From Bacteroidia bacterium (GTDB taxonomy: Bacteria; Bacteroidota; Bacteroidia; NS11-12g; UBA955), in the NCBI GenBank assembly GCA_023653095.1, contig JAMNXP010000010.1, positions 17,805 to 81,804 on the forward strand: DNA of 64,000 nt. Direction: 5' to 3'. The position numbers were made by a program, and so were the translations under genes. Position 1 is the stretch's first letter. Each line of letters opens with the position of its first letter. The notes under the pieces were generated by a model, which was not told where the DNA came from, ran no database searches, and was given only the letters and a program-made list of their open reading frames with translations. Shown piece by piece: positions 10,101 to 16,970 of the stretch.

Positions 10101-11259
10101 GAGAATTTGCGGTATTATCTGCGGCAATCTGAGAGCCAATGTTTAATGTGCTTCTGTAGGGCTTGGGTTCACCTAAGTCCATGAAAGCCATGATATCGCG
10201 TGGGGTTTCTACGTTGGCATTTCTGTTGGTTACCCAAACTTCTACACGGTTCACAATCACTCCGCTTGAAACAATGGGAAGATTTTCCAAAGATTTATTG
10301 TAATTCTCTTGGAAGAACTGAGACAAGAAGAAATGTCGGTTCTGATCGTAATTATCTGCGGTGATTTTGAACTCATTCATTTGAGCTCCACCTTTTAGGA
10401 CGGTTTCAGTGCTTTGCCCACGATTTTGAGAAAAGACCGTTTTAATGGTGGTTTTTCCGAATTGCATGGTGTTTGAAAACCCGAAAAGATTGTTAGCGGG
10501 TTTAATCAACTGAGTGGGCAAGTTCATGTTCACATTGCCTACTTGAACATCTTTTAAAATACCATCAGGTTTTCCTTTCCAGCCTAAATTGGTTTGGTTA
10601 TCAAATTCAAATTGTGCCTCGGTGTCATAATTGATACCCAATTTTACAAATTCACCCACATTTCCGTTGGCAGATATTTGCAATTGCTGATCAAACACGG
10701 GTACAAAATACTTTTGCTGTCTTTTGCTGTAATTTGGATTGCGGTACTCGTTGATTGTACCTCCAATTTTAACCATGGCAGATCCGGTCATTTGGAAGTC
10801 CACACCCCCGGCACCAAAGATTTTGGATACGGCAGGATTTCCTAATTCGGCTTTTATGTATTCGGTGATTCCACCTTTGTTAACCGACTGTGAATAGTCG
10901 GTATTTTGGGACTTGAGTCTGTTGTACTCGGCGTTTTTCTCTTTTTCTAACTTTTGATAGTATTCGGTCACTGATAAATTTTGACCGGTGGGGTAGGAAA
11001 GAGAACCTACTTGTTTGAAAGCTTCGTAACGGTTTTGTTTAGGATTGTATTTCCAAACCACAGACAAGGGGTCTTCTAGGTCTACATTAGAAGCCTTTTG
11101 ATTGTTGGGATCGTTTTGACCACTTTTATGAACCTTGTACTTTACTGTAGAATCTGAATTGCTTTGAGCCAACGAACTGTTAAACCCAGCAATGGACATC
11201 CATAAAATTCCCGATAGTACCGCTCTTTTCAACACGTTTAATGAGATGTAAGCCTGCAA
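4156..11259 (-). CDS. sprA: SprA, type IX secretion outer-membrane translocon
   Basis: This 2367-residue giant is SprA (Sov in Porphyromonas), the outer-membrane pore of the type IX secretion system and a gliding motility protein. Length, an exported N terminus ending near NSSLAQ, the SprA N-terminal repeats and a long barrel region of alternating aromatic strands ending in LRYTFN all fit. The track starts at TTG (11259), just past the ruvA stop. A GTG or TTG nine or ten codons later would give a cleaner signal peptide (LKRAVLSGILW), so the start is unsettled. No ATG is suitably placed. Translation is probably coupled to ruvA upstream and porZ downstream. Confidence 0.95.
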   Translation of the reverse strand: MQAYISLNVLKRAVLSGILWMSIAGFNSSLAQSNSDSTVKYKVHKSGQNDPNNQKASNVDLEDPLSVVWKYNPKQNRYEAFKQVGSLSYPTGQNLSVTEYYQKLEKEKNAEYNRLKSQNTDYSQSVNKGGITEYIKAELGNPAVSKIFGAGGVDFQMTGSAMVKIGGTINEYRNPNYSKRQQKYFVPVFDQQLQISANGNVGEFVKLGINYDTEAQFEFDNQTNLGWKGKPDGILKDVQVGNVNMNLPTQLIKPANNLFGFSNTMQFGKTTIKTVFSQNRGQSTETVLKGGAQMNEFKITADNYDQNRHFFLSQFFQENYNKSLENLPIVSSGVIVNRVEVWVTNRNANVETPRDIMAFMDLGEPKPYRSTLNIGSQIAADNTANSLFSSLQSNPAIRKTGTSIDAIYSSFPNFEQTLDFDLLNYARQLKDNEFSLNQQLGYISLNQPLNNDEILAVAFEYTYNGETFQVGEFSRDVAPGDQQLLYLKMLKGNTIRTRLPIWDLMMKNVYSLNTYSLSLEDFKLNVIYADDTSGADYNYLPIGTADVPALKNGNPLIRVFGLDKLNRQQEAKPDGIFDAIEGITIQTKMARVIFPVTEPFGDYLKDIFGSRNDLADYYCYQALYDSTKFLAAQDVKHNKFFLQGSYKSTNGAELFLGTTNLQRGSVRVTANGRPLQEGMDYEVDYAMGRVRIINQGLLQGGAEIRASADGQSMFNIQQKTLLGGRVEHKFNKNFMIGATALHMYERPLTSKTNFNEEPLLNTIFGADLAYSSKSRFLTKLVDKLPFLETKEISNITAYAEFAKIIPHNHKSQGDQRGVSNLEDFEAAELPNDFKVVNNWVVASVPQKQPDFFPETNLSDKRQWLNRSARLSFYTIDQLFYRDIDMPDNIRKRVDQILSDPFMRQIDQREVFPERNFPQGTATILPTLDLAFNPFERGMYNFNADANELLPNGRFADPQKSWAGIMRRVDQNDFEAANIDYIEIWLMDPLYHNKNLKGELLFHLGNISEDILPDRRKAFENGLPTSNNNNNETDTSNFGIVATSPQINFAFDNNPAARKFQDVGLDGLSDDQEREFFDTAYLKQLETNFGVNSPVYQNALKDPANDNFTHYLEEKYTNDDADIVQRYSKYQGLEGNSSTETFTGQYAPMPKSSTTQPDYEDINRDFTMNQSEDYFQYKIKISDNDLQIGKNYVADVINNLVTLRNGKQENIRWYQLKIPVREYEKAVGNISDFKSIRFMRMVVRDFNDSAVLRFGYINMVRADWRRYTNSLKTPGVVVPTDPNDGTKFVVSTVNLEENSKRSPVAYVTPPGIVRVQNMASLGTVLENEQSLSMLTCNLQPGDARGAFKTVQHDIRNYKRIQLFVHAEEVTPNTIQDGEVSAFIRFGTDLTSNYYEYEIPLSMTRGFVNGNAPTADKLVWPDANMIDLEFQNLFDLKIARQNAGWPMTAPYIKFLDKGKITVMGLPDLSNLRVMMVGVKNNSPEPKCFEVWTNELRVKDISNGGGWAALANLQAQLADFGQVNMAGSIRTIGFGDVDKKLNQRSLSNSYNYDLATNLEFGRFFPKEKGVSIPLYLGWSESFVQPKFNPLNPDIELQSYLSALTDQTMRNTIRKAAEDYNSLFSFNINNFRIAQPGNKKAKIYSISNFNGSYSYQSNYRRNQQIEEYFINTTQATLGYAYNNNTKFIMPFKKLRSKKLAIIRDFNFNFIPSAFNTQMQVNRLYSEMQMRNNNSFKQLNPRMYDKNFTLNRNYNFSLPIARSLNFSYAANVEARIQEPYGAIDSREKQDSIYQEFEGFGRLRRFYQTANLTYTLPFSKISFLKWISANANYKGSYDWNQAPPAFAGLGNRIQNSQDINLTAQFNFTQLYSQVPFLKDYRTPKKRKKKDAPKDGNPEEPTYSSALEKGKSDIIKPNPAIVILGDLITMVKNANINITRKEATELPGFNLRPDYFGYNFKHLQPGLDFVFGFQDPNLRYSLADRGYMASDKRQSNFYRTNLNQNISGNISIEPIKDFRIRLDFLRNETDGTQSIFKNDGFKWLDEGLTGTGTYSISAIFFNTHFIKDIEMNENYPNPVFDAFLDNRYTVATRLQRANPEFGGALEIDSTTKFPLGYSKTHQDVIIGGFYAAYAGLDVGRTDISGFPAIPLPNWNINYNGLTKIPALKEIFTNINIKHAYSGKYTIGNFTRNLKYDPLQQAQIGKDLIPKLQIADVTISENFSPLIGVNITTKNNWTVGFEYKRSRVLKLFASSYNLTEMKQNEFQLNAGYRTTGLTLPIRRKGRWTYLPNDFRFDLALSVNDNTTVIRKIDVNINKYTAGMTNIKITPSATYQVNQKINLALRYNRVIMNPKIATQFYTSLTDFGIELRYTFN

Positions 11260-11260
11260 T

Positions 11261-11863
11261 TTACAAAATTTTAAGTGAATTTTTTATCAATTCCTCAACG
11301 GTGGCAAGGGTTCCAAGGTCTTTGCTAATCTTTAAAAGGGCTTTTTCTGCAGCGGCCTTTTGATAACCCAAAACCGTCAGCGCCGTCATGGCTTCGGTGA
11401 TGGCGTCAGAAGCCTGATTGAGACCCGGTAAGTTTTGGGTCATTTTCTTGCCTGCAAGCTTATCTCGCAATTCTAGAACTATGCGTTGGGCTGTTTTTTC
11501 ACCAATCCCTTTAATGCTTTTCAGTAAACCAACATTGCCGTTTAAGATGGCCGAAATCAAAGTGTCAGGATCTAAACTAGACAACATGATGATGGCGGTA
11601 TTGTTTCCAACCCCACTAATGGAAGTTAGTTGCCTAAACATTTGTCGTTCGTTTGGATCAGCAAAGCCGTAAAGTTGAATGCTTACCGGACTTTGATTTT
11701 CAACTTTGAACACTTGTTCAATGAATAAACGTACTTGCTTTTGAGATTTTACAGCCTCAAATGTATTCAAGGAAATATGAGTGAAATAGCCAATTCCTTG
11801 ACATTCAATGACTGCGTGTGTGGGTGTAAGCGATTCTAAATTACCTTCAATAAACTCGTACAT
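11261..11863 (-). CDS. ruvA: Holliday junction branch migration protein RuvA
   Basis: This 200-residue protein binds four-way DNA junctions and loads the RuvB helicase during recombinational repair. Domain I (residues 1-65) has the OB-fold start MYEFIEGNLESL. Domain II carries two helix-hairpin-helix motifs, ISGVGNNTA and IKGIGEKTA. Domain III (TVLGYQKAAAEKALL) is the RuvB-binding segment. It lies 8 bp after gldG and 1 bp before the annotated start of sprA. No ruvB or ruvC is in the window. Its place inside a secretion operon probably reflects conserved gene order rather than shared function. Confidence 0.95.
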   Translation of the reverse strand: MYEFIEGNLESLTPTHAVIECQGIGYFTHISLNTFEAVKSQKQVRLFIEQVFKVENQSPVSIQLYGFADPNERQMFRQLTSISGVGNNTAIIMLSSLDPDTLISAILNGNVGLLKSIKGIGEKTAQRIVLELRDKLAGKKMTQNLPGLNQASDAITEAMTALTVLGYQKAAAEKALLKISKDLGTLATVEELIKNSLKIL

Positions 11864-11871
11864 ATCTGAGA

Positions 11872-13617
11872 TTAAGTATAACGCTTAATGCGAATGAAAT
11901 AGTCTACTATCCCATAAATAATCATGATGGCCAAAGGAACCAACATACTTAACCACTGCCAATACGTTCTTTCGGTTTTTGATTTTTCAGGATCCAGCAA
12001 TCTGACGGTTCTTTCTTTGGCTCTAATTTCTATAAGTCCATTGTCATCAATGAGATAGTCAATGCAGTTGAGTAAGAACTTTTTATTAGCAAAAGTGAAT
12101 TGAGAAATTCGGTCGTATCCTGTTGGGTAAATCATGCCCTGAGAACCTACTGGATTTCTGATGATATCGGCATCAGCAACCACAATCATTTTACTATTTC
12201 CTGACTCAAGGAAAGGCTCATCGGTGTATTTTTTCATCAAGCGATACCTTGAACGGAACTCGCCTTGCATCAGTGCCGCTACAATTTGTTCGCCTTGATT
12301 CATGGTTTTGCGGTAGTTCTCGTCTTTCGACTGAATGTAGATTCGCTCCAAATCAACAGGCGCTGGAGTAGTGATGGATTTTGAATAGGGAGTGGAAGAT
12401 AGCAAAGGTATGATGTCTAATTTTGGACGAACCTTTGGTTCCAATGTGGCTGGGAATTGCATCCACACAGTACCAATGTTTTTGGTGATGTTGTGAGGGA
12501 ATTCGGGCTCTCCAAACAGCGGGAAATAGGGGAAATCAACCAATTCCATTCGCCCTCCATTTGGAATGGGAATGCGATTGCATTTTAAATCGGTCAGAAG
12601 ATTGTTCTTCAGTCCAATTCCGTAATTGAATAGGGCTGCGGAGATGTTTTCCAAATTGTAAGGCATGGCCATCACCTCTTTATAATTGCGGAAGCTGTCA
12701 ATTTCAATGTTAACTGGGTCAATCAGCCAAAGCACTTTTCCGCCTTTCATTAAAAACTGATCTATCAAATACAACTCTTGGTTGCTGTAATCTTTGATGG
12801 GTTTTATGACAATGAGTAAATCATTTAAATTGAGTCTCTTGTGCAGTCCATTGACAAAGATTGATTCTGCGTTTTCTGGGTTTTGTTGGATTTGTTGTTC
12901 CCAAGGACGTGCAGCTTCAGGATCAGAGAAATTCAAGTTGAGCGCCGAAATGTTGTAGTATTTTGACAATTCAGAAGCGAAGGCTTGAACTCGTTGGTCT
13001 ACCATTTCGCCGTTACCGTCAGCAACAACTACGTTTTTATTTTTTTCACTAGAAACTTGTCTTAGGCCGTTGGCTATTTCGTATTCAATGTTGTCAATTG
13101 CAGCAGCGATGTTTTCATCTGGACTTTTTGCAATGTCATATTCGAAGAAATTAACCGCGGCACTGCGTCCTTTGTAAAGAACTTCAGCTCCGGGTAGCAA
13201 GTATTTGATGCGGGTTTCATCGGCGTTTTCGCGATCAACGTCTCTAACGGGCTCAATTCCTTTGTCTGCAAAGCTTTGAAGAAGATCACTCATTTCAGAC
13301 TCTTTTGCATCTGCAAAGGGATCAACAATTTCAATTTCTATTTTCTGATTGCTGGCCTCTCTGAATTCGTAGGCTAAATCTCTAATCTCAAGTTTGAGTC
13401 TTTTGAATTTAGCAGACATTTCACCGTCTAAAAAGAGTCTGAAATAGAGGCTTTCATCCAACTTAGAGGCAAGTTTTTTACTGGTTTCACTGAGAGTGTA
13501 GCGTTTTTCAGCAGTAAGGTCAAATCGTTGGTAGTACATGTTGCCCAAGATATTGGCAACTAAAACCACTAGAAAAAGGGCTGCGAATTGGGTGAATGAG
13601 TGCTTTTTACTGTTCAT
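11872..13617 (-). CDS. gldG: Gliding-associated ABC transporter component GldG
   Basis: This 581-residue membrane protein has one N-terminal transmembrane helix (FAALFLVVLVANILG) and a C-terminal one (WLSMLVPLAIMIIYGIVDYFI) enclosing a large periplasmic region of the GldG/ABC-2 auxiliary type. With GldF and GldA it forms the ABC transporter needed for gliding in Flavobacterium; the transported substrate is unknown. The track begins at 13623 (MVMNSKK), but the second ATG at 13617 gives a classic ATGA overlap with the gldF stop and is preferred here. It is immediately followed by ruvA. Confidence 0.88.
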   Translation of the reverse strand: MNSKKHSFTQFAALFLVVLVANILGNMYYQRFDLTAEKRYTLSETSKKLASKLDESLYFRLFLDGEMSAKFKRLKLEIRDLAYEFREASNQKIEIEIVDPFADAKESEMSDLLQSFADKGIEPVRDVDRENADETRIKYLLPGAEVLYKGRSAAVNFFEYDIAKSPDENIAAAIDNIEYEIANGLRQVSSEKNKNVVVADGNGEMVDQRVQAFASELSKYYNISALNLNFSDPEAARPWEQQIQQNPENAESIFVNGLHKRLNLNDLLIVIKPIKDYSNQELYLIDQFLMKGGKVLWLIDPVNIEIDSFRNYKEVMAMPYNLENISAALFNYGIGLKNNLLTDLKCNRIPIPNGGRMELVDFPYFPLFGEPEFPHNITKNIGTVWMQFPATLEPKVRPKLDIIPLLSSTPYSKSITTPAPVDLERIYIQSKDENYRKTMNQGEQIVAALMQGEFRSRYRLMKKYTDEPFLESGNSKMIVVADADIIRNPVGSQGMIYPTGYDRISQFTFANKKFLLNCIDYLIDDNGLIEIRAKERTVRLLDPEKSKTERTYWQWLSMLVPLAIMIIYGIVDYFIRIKRYT

Positions 13618-14345
13618 GACCATTTTCTACTTTCAAACACCAACTTAGTTCCCCCGAGGAAAACAGAAATAAATCCCAAGAAAAATACCAAATCACGGGT
13701 ATCAACCACACCGCGACTCATGGAATTGTAATGAAATTCTAAACTGAACCAGTTCAAACTTCTTCCAATTTTATCTAAGATTTCTAGGTCGCCCAACATC
13801 CCCAAAACGGCGAAAAAGAAGAACGACAAAAGCATGGATAATATGAGTGCTACAATTTGATTATCGGTAAGTGAGCTCGCAAAAAGTCCTATACTGGCAT
13901 AGCAAGCCGCGAGAAGAAACAGTCCCAAGTAGCTGCCCAACATAGAACCCAAGTCAATATTTCCTACTGGGAGTGCTAAGTTATAGACGGCATAGGCATA
14001 AAACGATGTCAACAATAAGGTAAAGGCAACTAGGGTGAGGGCTGCGAAGTATTTTTCTAAGATGATTTGTAAATCAGTGATGGGTTTTGTGGTAATGATT
14101 TCTAGCGTGCCCAATCGTTTTTCATCGGAAATGCTTTTCATGGTGATGGCAGAAACTAAAAAAATTAGGATGTAGGGTGAGATGTCAAACATGACTTGTA
14201 AGCTGGCTACACCTAAGTCGAAGATGCTGTTTCCGTCTACAAACCATAGAAATAGTCCGGTCAATATCAGAAAAACTCCCATGACGATGTAGGCAATCAG
14301 CGAACCTAAAAAGCTTCGAACTTCCTTTTTATATATGCTCAACAT
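13614..14345 (-). CDS. gldF: Gliding-associated ABC transporter permease GldF
   Basis: This 243-residue ABC-2 type permease has about six transmembrane helices, among them LIAYIVMGVFLILTGLFLWFV, ILIFLVSAITMKSIS and LILSMLLSFFFFAVLGMLG. The cytoplasmic stretch SDEKRLGTLEIITTKPI is the conserved coupling region of this permease family. Its start overlaps the end of gldA by 17 bp and its stop overlaps gldG by 4 bp, so the three products are probably made in step and assemble in the inner membrane as the Gld ABC transporter. Confidence 0.9.
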   Translation of the reverse strand: MLSIYKKEVRSFLGSLIAYIVMGVFLILTGLFLWFVDGNSIFDLGVASLQVMFDISPYILIFLVSAITMKSISDEKRLGTLEIITTKPITDLQIILEKYFAALTLVAFTLLLTSFYAYAVYNLALPVGNIDLGSMLGSYLGLFLLAACYASIGLFASSLTDNQIVALILSMLLSFFFFAVLGMLGDLEILDKIGRSLNWFSLEFHYNSMSRGVVDTRDLVFFLGFISVFLGGTKLVFESRKWS

Positions 14346-15054
14346 GGTTTTCAGAATTTGCGAGAGATCGGAACGTGTCTTCCAACGATTTTCCGTCTTT
14401 GGTTAATGTAGTAACAAGATCATCTGCAACTAGTTTTCCTTTGCTAATCATGATCACTCGGTCACACATAGCTTCTACCTCTTGCATGATGTGTGTGCTC
14501 AATAAAACTGTTTTGTCTTTGCCCAGGTCTTTAATCACTTGTCTTATCTCCACTACCTGTATGGGGTCTAGTCCACTGGTGGGTTCATCTAAAATGAGAA
14601 CTTTGGGCTCGTGAATCAAGGCTTGAGCTAGCCCAACACGCTGACGATACCCTTTGGAAAGTTGCCCTACTTTTTTGTGTCTTTCAGGGGTGAGCTTGGT
14701 CATTTCAATGGCTTTTTCAACTGCCGGTTTTATTTTACTTACTCCAGACAAACCCGCAATAAATTCTAGATACTCTTTTACATACATTTCTAGGTATAAA
14801 GGATTGTTTTCGGGAAGATATCCAACCAATTTTCGAACTTCAATGCTATCTTCTACAAGGTCAATTCCGCAAACGGTTCCCGTTCCAGAACTGGGTGGAA
14901 TGTAGCCTGTAATCATTTTCATGGTGGTTGATTTGCCTGCTCCATTGGGGCCCAAGAAGCCCACAATTTGGCCTGTTGGGATGTCAAAACTAATGGCATC
15001 AACGGCCACTTGTTTTCCGTATATTTTGGTTAATTGATCAACCTTGATGCTCAC
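14329..15054 (-). CDS. gldA: Gliding-associated ABC transporter ATPase GldA
   Basis: This 241-residue ABC ATPase shows Walker A GPNGAGKS (residues 35-42), the Q-loop region YLPENNPLYLEMY, the signature LSKGYRQR, Walker B LILDEPTSGLDP and the switch His in STHIMQEVE. The LPENNPLYLEMYVKEYL stretch is the GldA version of this loop. The protein ends soon after the ATPase domain, whereas Flavobacterium GldA, as I remember it, has a longer C-terminal extension. It lies 4 bp after the M23 peptidase gene and directly before gldF and gldG, which supports the Gld assignment over a generic exporter ATPase. Confidence 0.88.
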   Translation of the reverse strand: MSIKVDQLTKIYGKQVAVDAISFDIPTGQIVGFLGPNGAGKSTTMKMITGYIPPSSGTGTVCGIDLVEDSIEVRKLVGYLPENNPLYLEMYVKEYLEFIAGLSGVSKIKPAVEKAIEMTKLTPERHKKVGQLSKGYRQRVGLAQALIHEPKVLILDEPTSGLDPIQVVEIRQVIKDLGKDKTVLLSTHIMQEVEAMCDRVIMISKGKLVADDLVTTLTKDGKSLEDTFRSLANSENHVEHI

Positions 15055-15058
15055 TTTA

Positions 15059-15988
15059 TTATGATTCTGAGGTGTAAAATGCGGTTTTTGATGAATCTAA
15101 CGGCTTATCAAATAAATCAAACGGAGAAATGATCTCAATATTGTAAGCTCTCCTTCTTCTGCGTCTTTTTCTAGAGTATCTTCTTTTGCGTCCGCGTTTG
15201 ATGTTGGTCTTACTGTAAGGAAGTTGAAACAATTTTTGATTTACTACCAATACGTTGCTAACCAAACTATCGTTTTTGAAGTCAATGAGTTTTGTGGGGT
15301 CAAAGGGTCTTCCAAACAAGCGCGTTTCAAAGTGCAAATGCGGACCAGTACTCCTGCCTGTTGAGCCGCCCAATCCAACTACTTGACCTGCATTTATAAG
15401 GTCTCCAGGTTTTACATAACGCAAAGACAAATGCCCGTACAGCGTTTCTAGTCCGTTATAATGTCTGACAATAACCACATTTCCGTAGCCGGAATGAAAG
15501 TGAGAGGCTCTCACCACACCGTCAAAGGCAACTCTTACGGTATCGCCTTTATTTAATTGTAGGTCAATTCCTGCGTGTACACGTCCTCGGCGCCAGCCGA
15601 AAGAAGAATTGGTTTTACCCGGGTGAGGCAGGGCAAATCCACAATCTTCGAAAAGCATGGGGAAGACGAATTCGCCGTTCAACCTTCGGAGGTCGTAGCG
15701 ATAAGGGTCAATAGACATGCTATCAAACCGGAAATAGAAATCATATTCTGGGTAATAGCCGGGTAAAAATATGCCACCTGCTATAGAATCAGGACTTTCG
15801 CTGTCGTCGAGAATGAAGTTGTTTGGGTCTTCTAGCTCAGACTCAGTGGTATCGATGACCTGCGGAGCTACAGGTTCATGCATGGCTTCTTCTTCCTCCT
15901 CTTGAGGAGCGTATGGACTTGCAGCCGAGACGAAAAAGGCATTCAAAGCCAATAAAAAGAGTACGATATGTTTAGTAAAGGACGTCAA
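15059..15988 (-). CDS. M23-family peptidoglycan endopeptidase with Arg-rich tail
   Basis: This is a 309-residue exported zinc peptidase of the LytM/M23 family that should cut peptidoglycan cross-bridges or act as an amidase activator. A signal peptide (IVLFLLALNAFFVSAAS) is followed by an acidic stretch (EEEEEAM). The catalytic domain has zinc ligands HAGID (138-142) and HLHFE (217-221). Unusually, residues 264-280 form a nearly unbroken Arg/Lys block containing SRKRRRRRR, followed by about 30 less charged residues. It overlaps ribF by 4 bp upstream and lies 4 bp before gldA, so it belongs to the same operon and may open the cell wall for envelope machinery. Confidence 0.87.
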   Translation of the reverse strand: MTSFTKHIVLFLLALNAFFVSAASPYAPQEEEEEAMHEPVAPQVIDTTESELEDPNNFILDDSESPDSIAGGIFLPGYYPEYDFYFRFDSMSIDPYRYDLRRLNGEFVFPMLFEDCGFALPHPGKTNSSFGWRRGRVHAGIDLQLNKGDTVRVAFDGVVRASHFHSGYGNVVIVRHYNGLETLYGHLSLRYVKPGDLINAGQVVGLGGSTGRSTGPHLHFETRLFGRPFDPTKLIDFKNDSLVSNVLVVNQKLFQLPYSKTNIKRGRKRRYSRKRRRRRRAYNIEIISPFDLFDKPLDSSKTAFYTSES

Positions 15989-16929
15989 TTTAGTACTTGC
16001 AATGTTTTTATTTTATCACTTGCGAGTTGAATTTTGAGGGCTTCAATACCATCGAATTTTTGTTCATTTCTTAAAAATTCACACAGTTGAAGTTCAATTT
16101 TTCGCCCGTAAAGGTCGGAATTAAAATCTAAAATATGTGCTTCAATGCTCAAATTCGTGCCATCCACTGTGGGTCGTACGCCAATATTGATCATGGTTCG
16201 GAATTTTTGAGCTAGAAAATCACTGCCCTCAATTTCTACATATCCAGCATAGACACCTATGGGAGGGATGAGTTTGAGAGGTTCTGAGAGTTCAAGGTTT
16301 GCTGTTGGAAAGCCAATAGTACGACCTCTTTTGTTTCCGTGAATTACGGTTCCTGAAAGGGTATATGGTGAGCCCAACATTTTATTGGCGGTGGCTAAAT
16401 CGCCCGACATTAAAGCTTGTCTTATTCTGGTAGAGCTGACTGCTATATCGTCTATCAACCGAGCATTGATCTCGTCAACCTTAAAGTTGTATTTTTGGGA
16501 AAATTGCAATAAATCTTCAAACGAACCTTTGCGATTTTTGCCAAATCGGTGATCATAACCAACCACCATGGCTTTCACTTTCAGCTGTTCAACCAAAATT
16601 TGTTTTACAAATTCTTCGGGATCTAATTGCGCCAATGCTTCGTTGAATTCCAAAACAAGAACCGTATCAATGCCTTTAGATAAAACTTTTTTTGCTTTTT
16701 CTTCGATGGAAGTAAGGAGTTGAACACTTGGGTCATTGGGGTGAACAATCAGCCTTGGGTGCGGATGAAAAGTAATGAGCATTGAAGGTACTCCGTGTTG
16801 CTTTGAAAGATCAACCACTCGATTGAGTACCCAATCATGTCCTCCGTGAACTCCGTCAAAGGTTCCTTGGGTTATTACAAACCCTTGATGCTCAGCTAGA
16901 GAGTCAAGTCCAAAAATGGGGCCATTCAT
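15985..16929 (-). CDS. ribF: Bifunctional riboflavin kinase/FAD synthetase
   Basis: This 314-residue cytoplasmic enzyme phosphorylates riboflavin to FMN and adenylates FMN to FAD. The N-terminal adenylyltransferase domain has the GTFDGVHGGH motif (about 17-26) and the ISSTxxR-like VSSTRIRQAL. The C-terminal kinase domain has RGRTIGFPTANL and IGVYAGYV. It is the first gene of the minus-strand run that continues into gldA and sprA. Its promoter faces that of porQ. Length and motifs are ordinary for the family. Confidence 0.95.
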   Translation of the reverse strand: MNGPIFGLDSLAEHQGFVITQGTFDGVHGGHDWVLNRVVDLSKQHGVPSMLITFHPHPRLIVHPNDPSVQLLTSIEEKAKKVLSKGIDTVLVLEFNEALAQLDPEEFVKQILVEQLKVKAMVVGYDHRFGKNRKGSFEDLLQFSQKYNFKVDEINARLIDDIAVSSTRIRQALMSGDLATANKMLGSPYTLSGTVIHGNKRGRTIGFPTANLELSEPLKLIPPIGVYAGYVEIEGSDFLAQKFRTMINIGVRPTVDGTNLSIEAHILDFNSDLYGRKIELQLCEFLRNEQKFDGIEALKIQLASDKIKTLQVLN

Positions 16930-16937
16930 TCGAGGTG

Positions 16938-16968
16938 CAAAGTTCGGAATAAAGCCTATTTTTGCAAA
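16938..16968 (-). promoter_or_regulatory. Promoter for ribF and the downstream gld-sprA run
   Basis: Read on the minus strand, TTTG (16968-16965), a 19-bp spacer and GAACTTTG (16945-16938) match the Bacteroidota -33/-7 pattern except for G in place of the first T of TAnnTTTG. The box ends 8 nt before the ribF ATG. It overlaps the opposing porQ -7 box. Confidence 0.55.
16957..16964 (+). promoter_or_regulatory. -7 box for porQ
   Basis: TATTTTTG fits TAnnTTTG exactly and ends 6 nt before the porQ ATG. I see no clear -33 TTTG at the expected distance. The track start (TTG at 16962) lies inside this box and is rejected. Confidence 0.5.
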
Positions 16969-16970
16969 GC

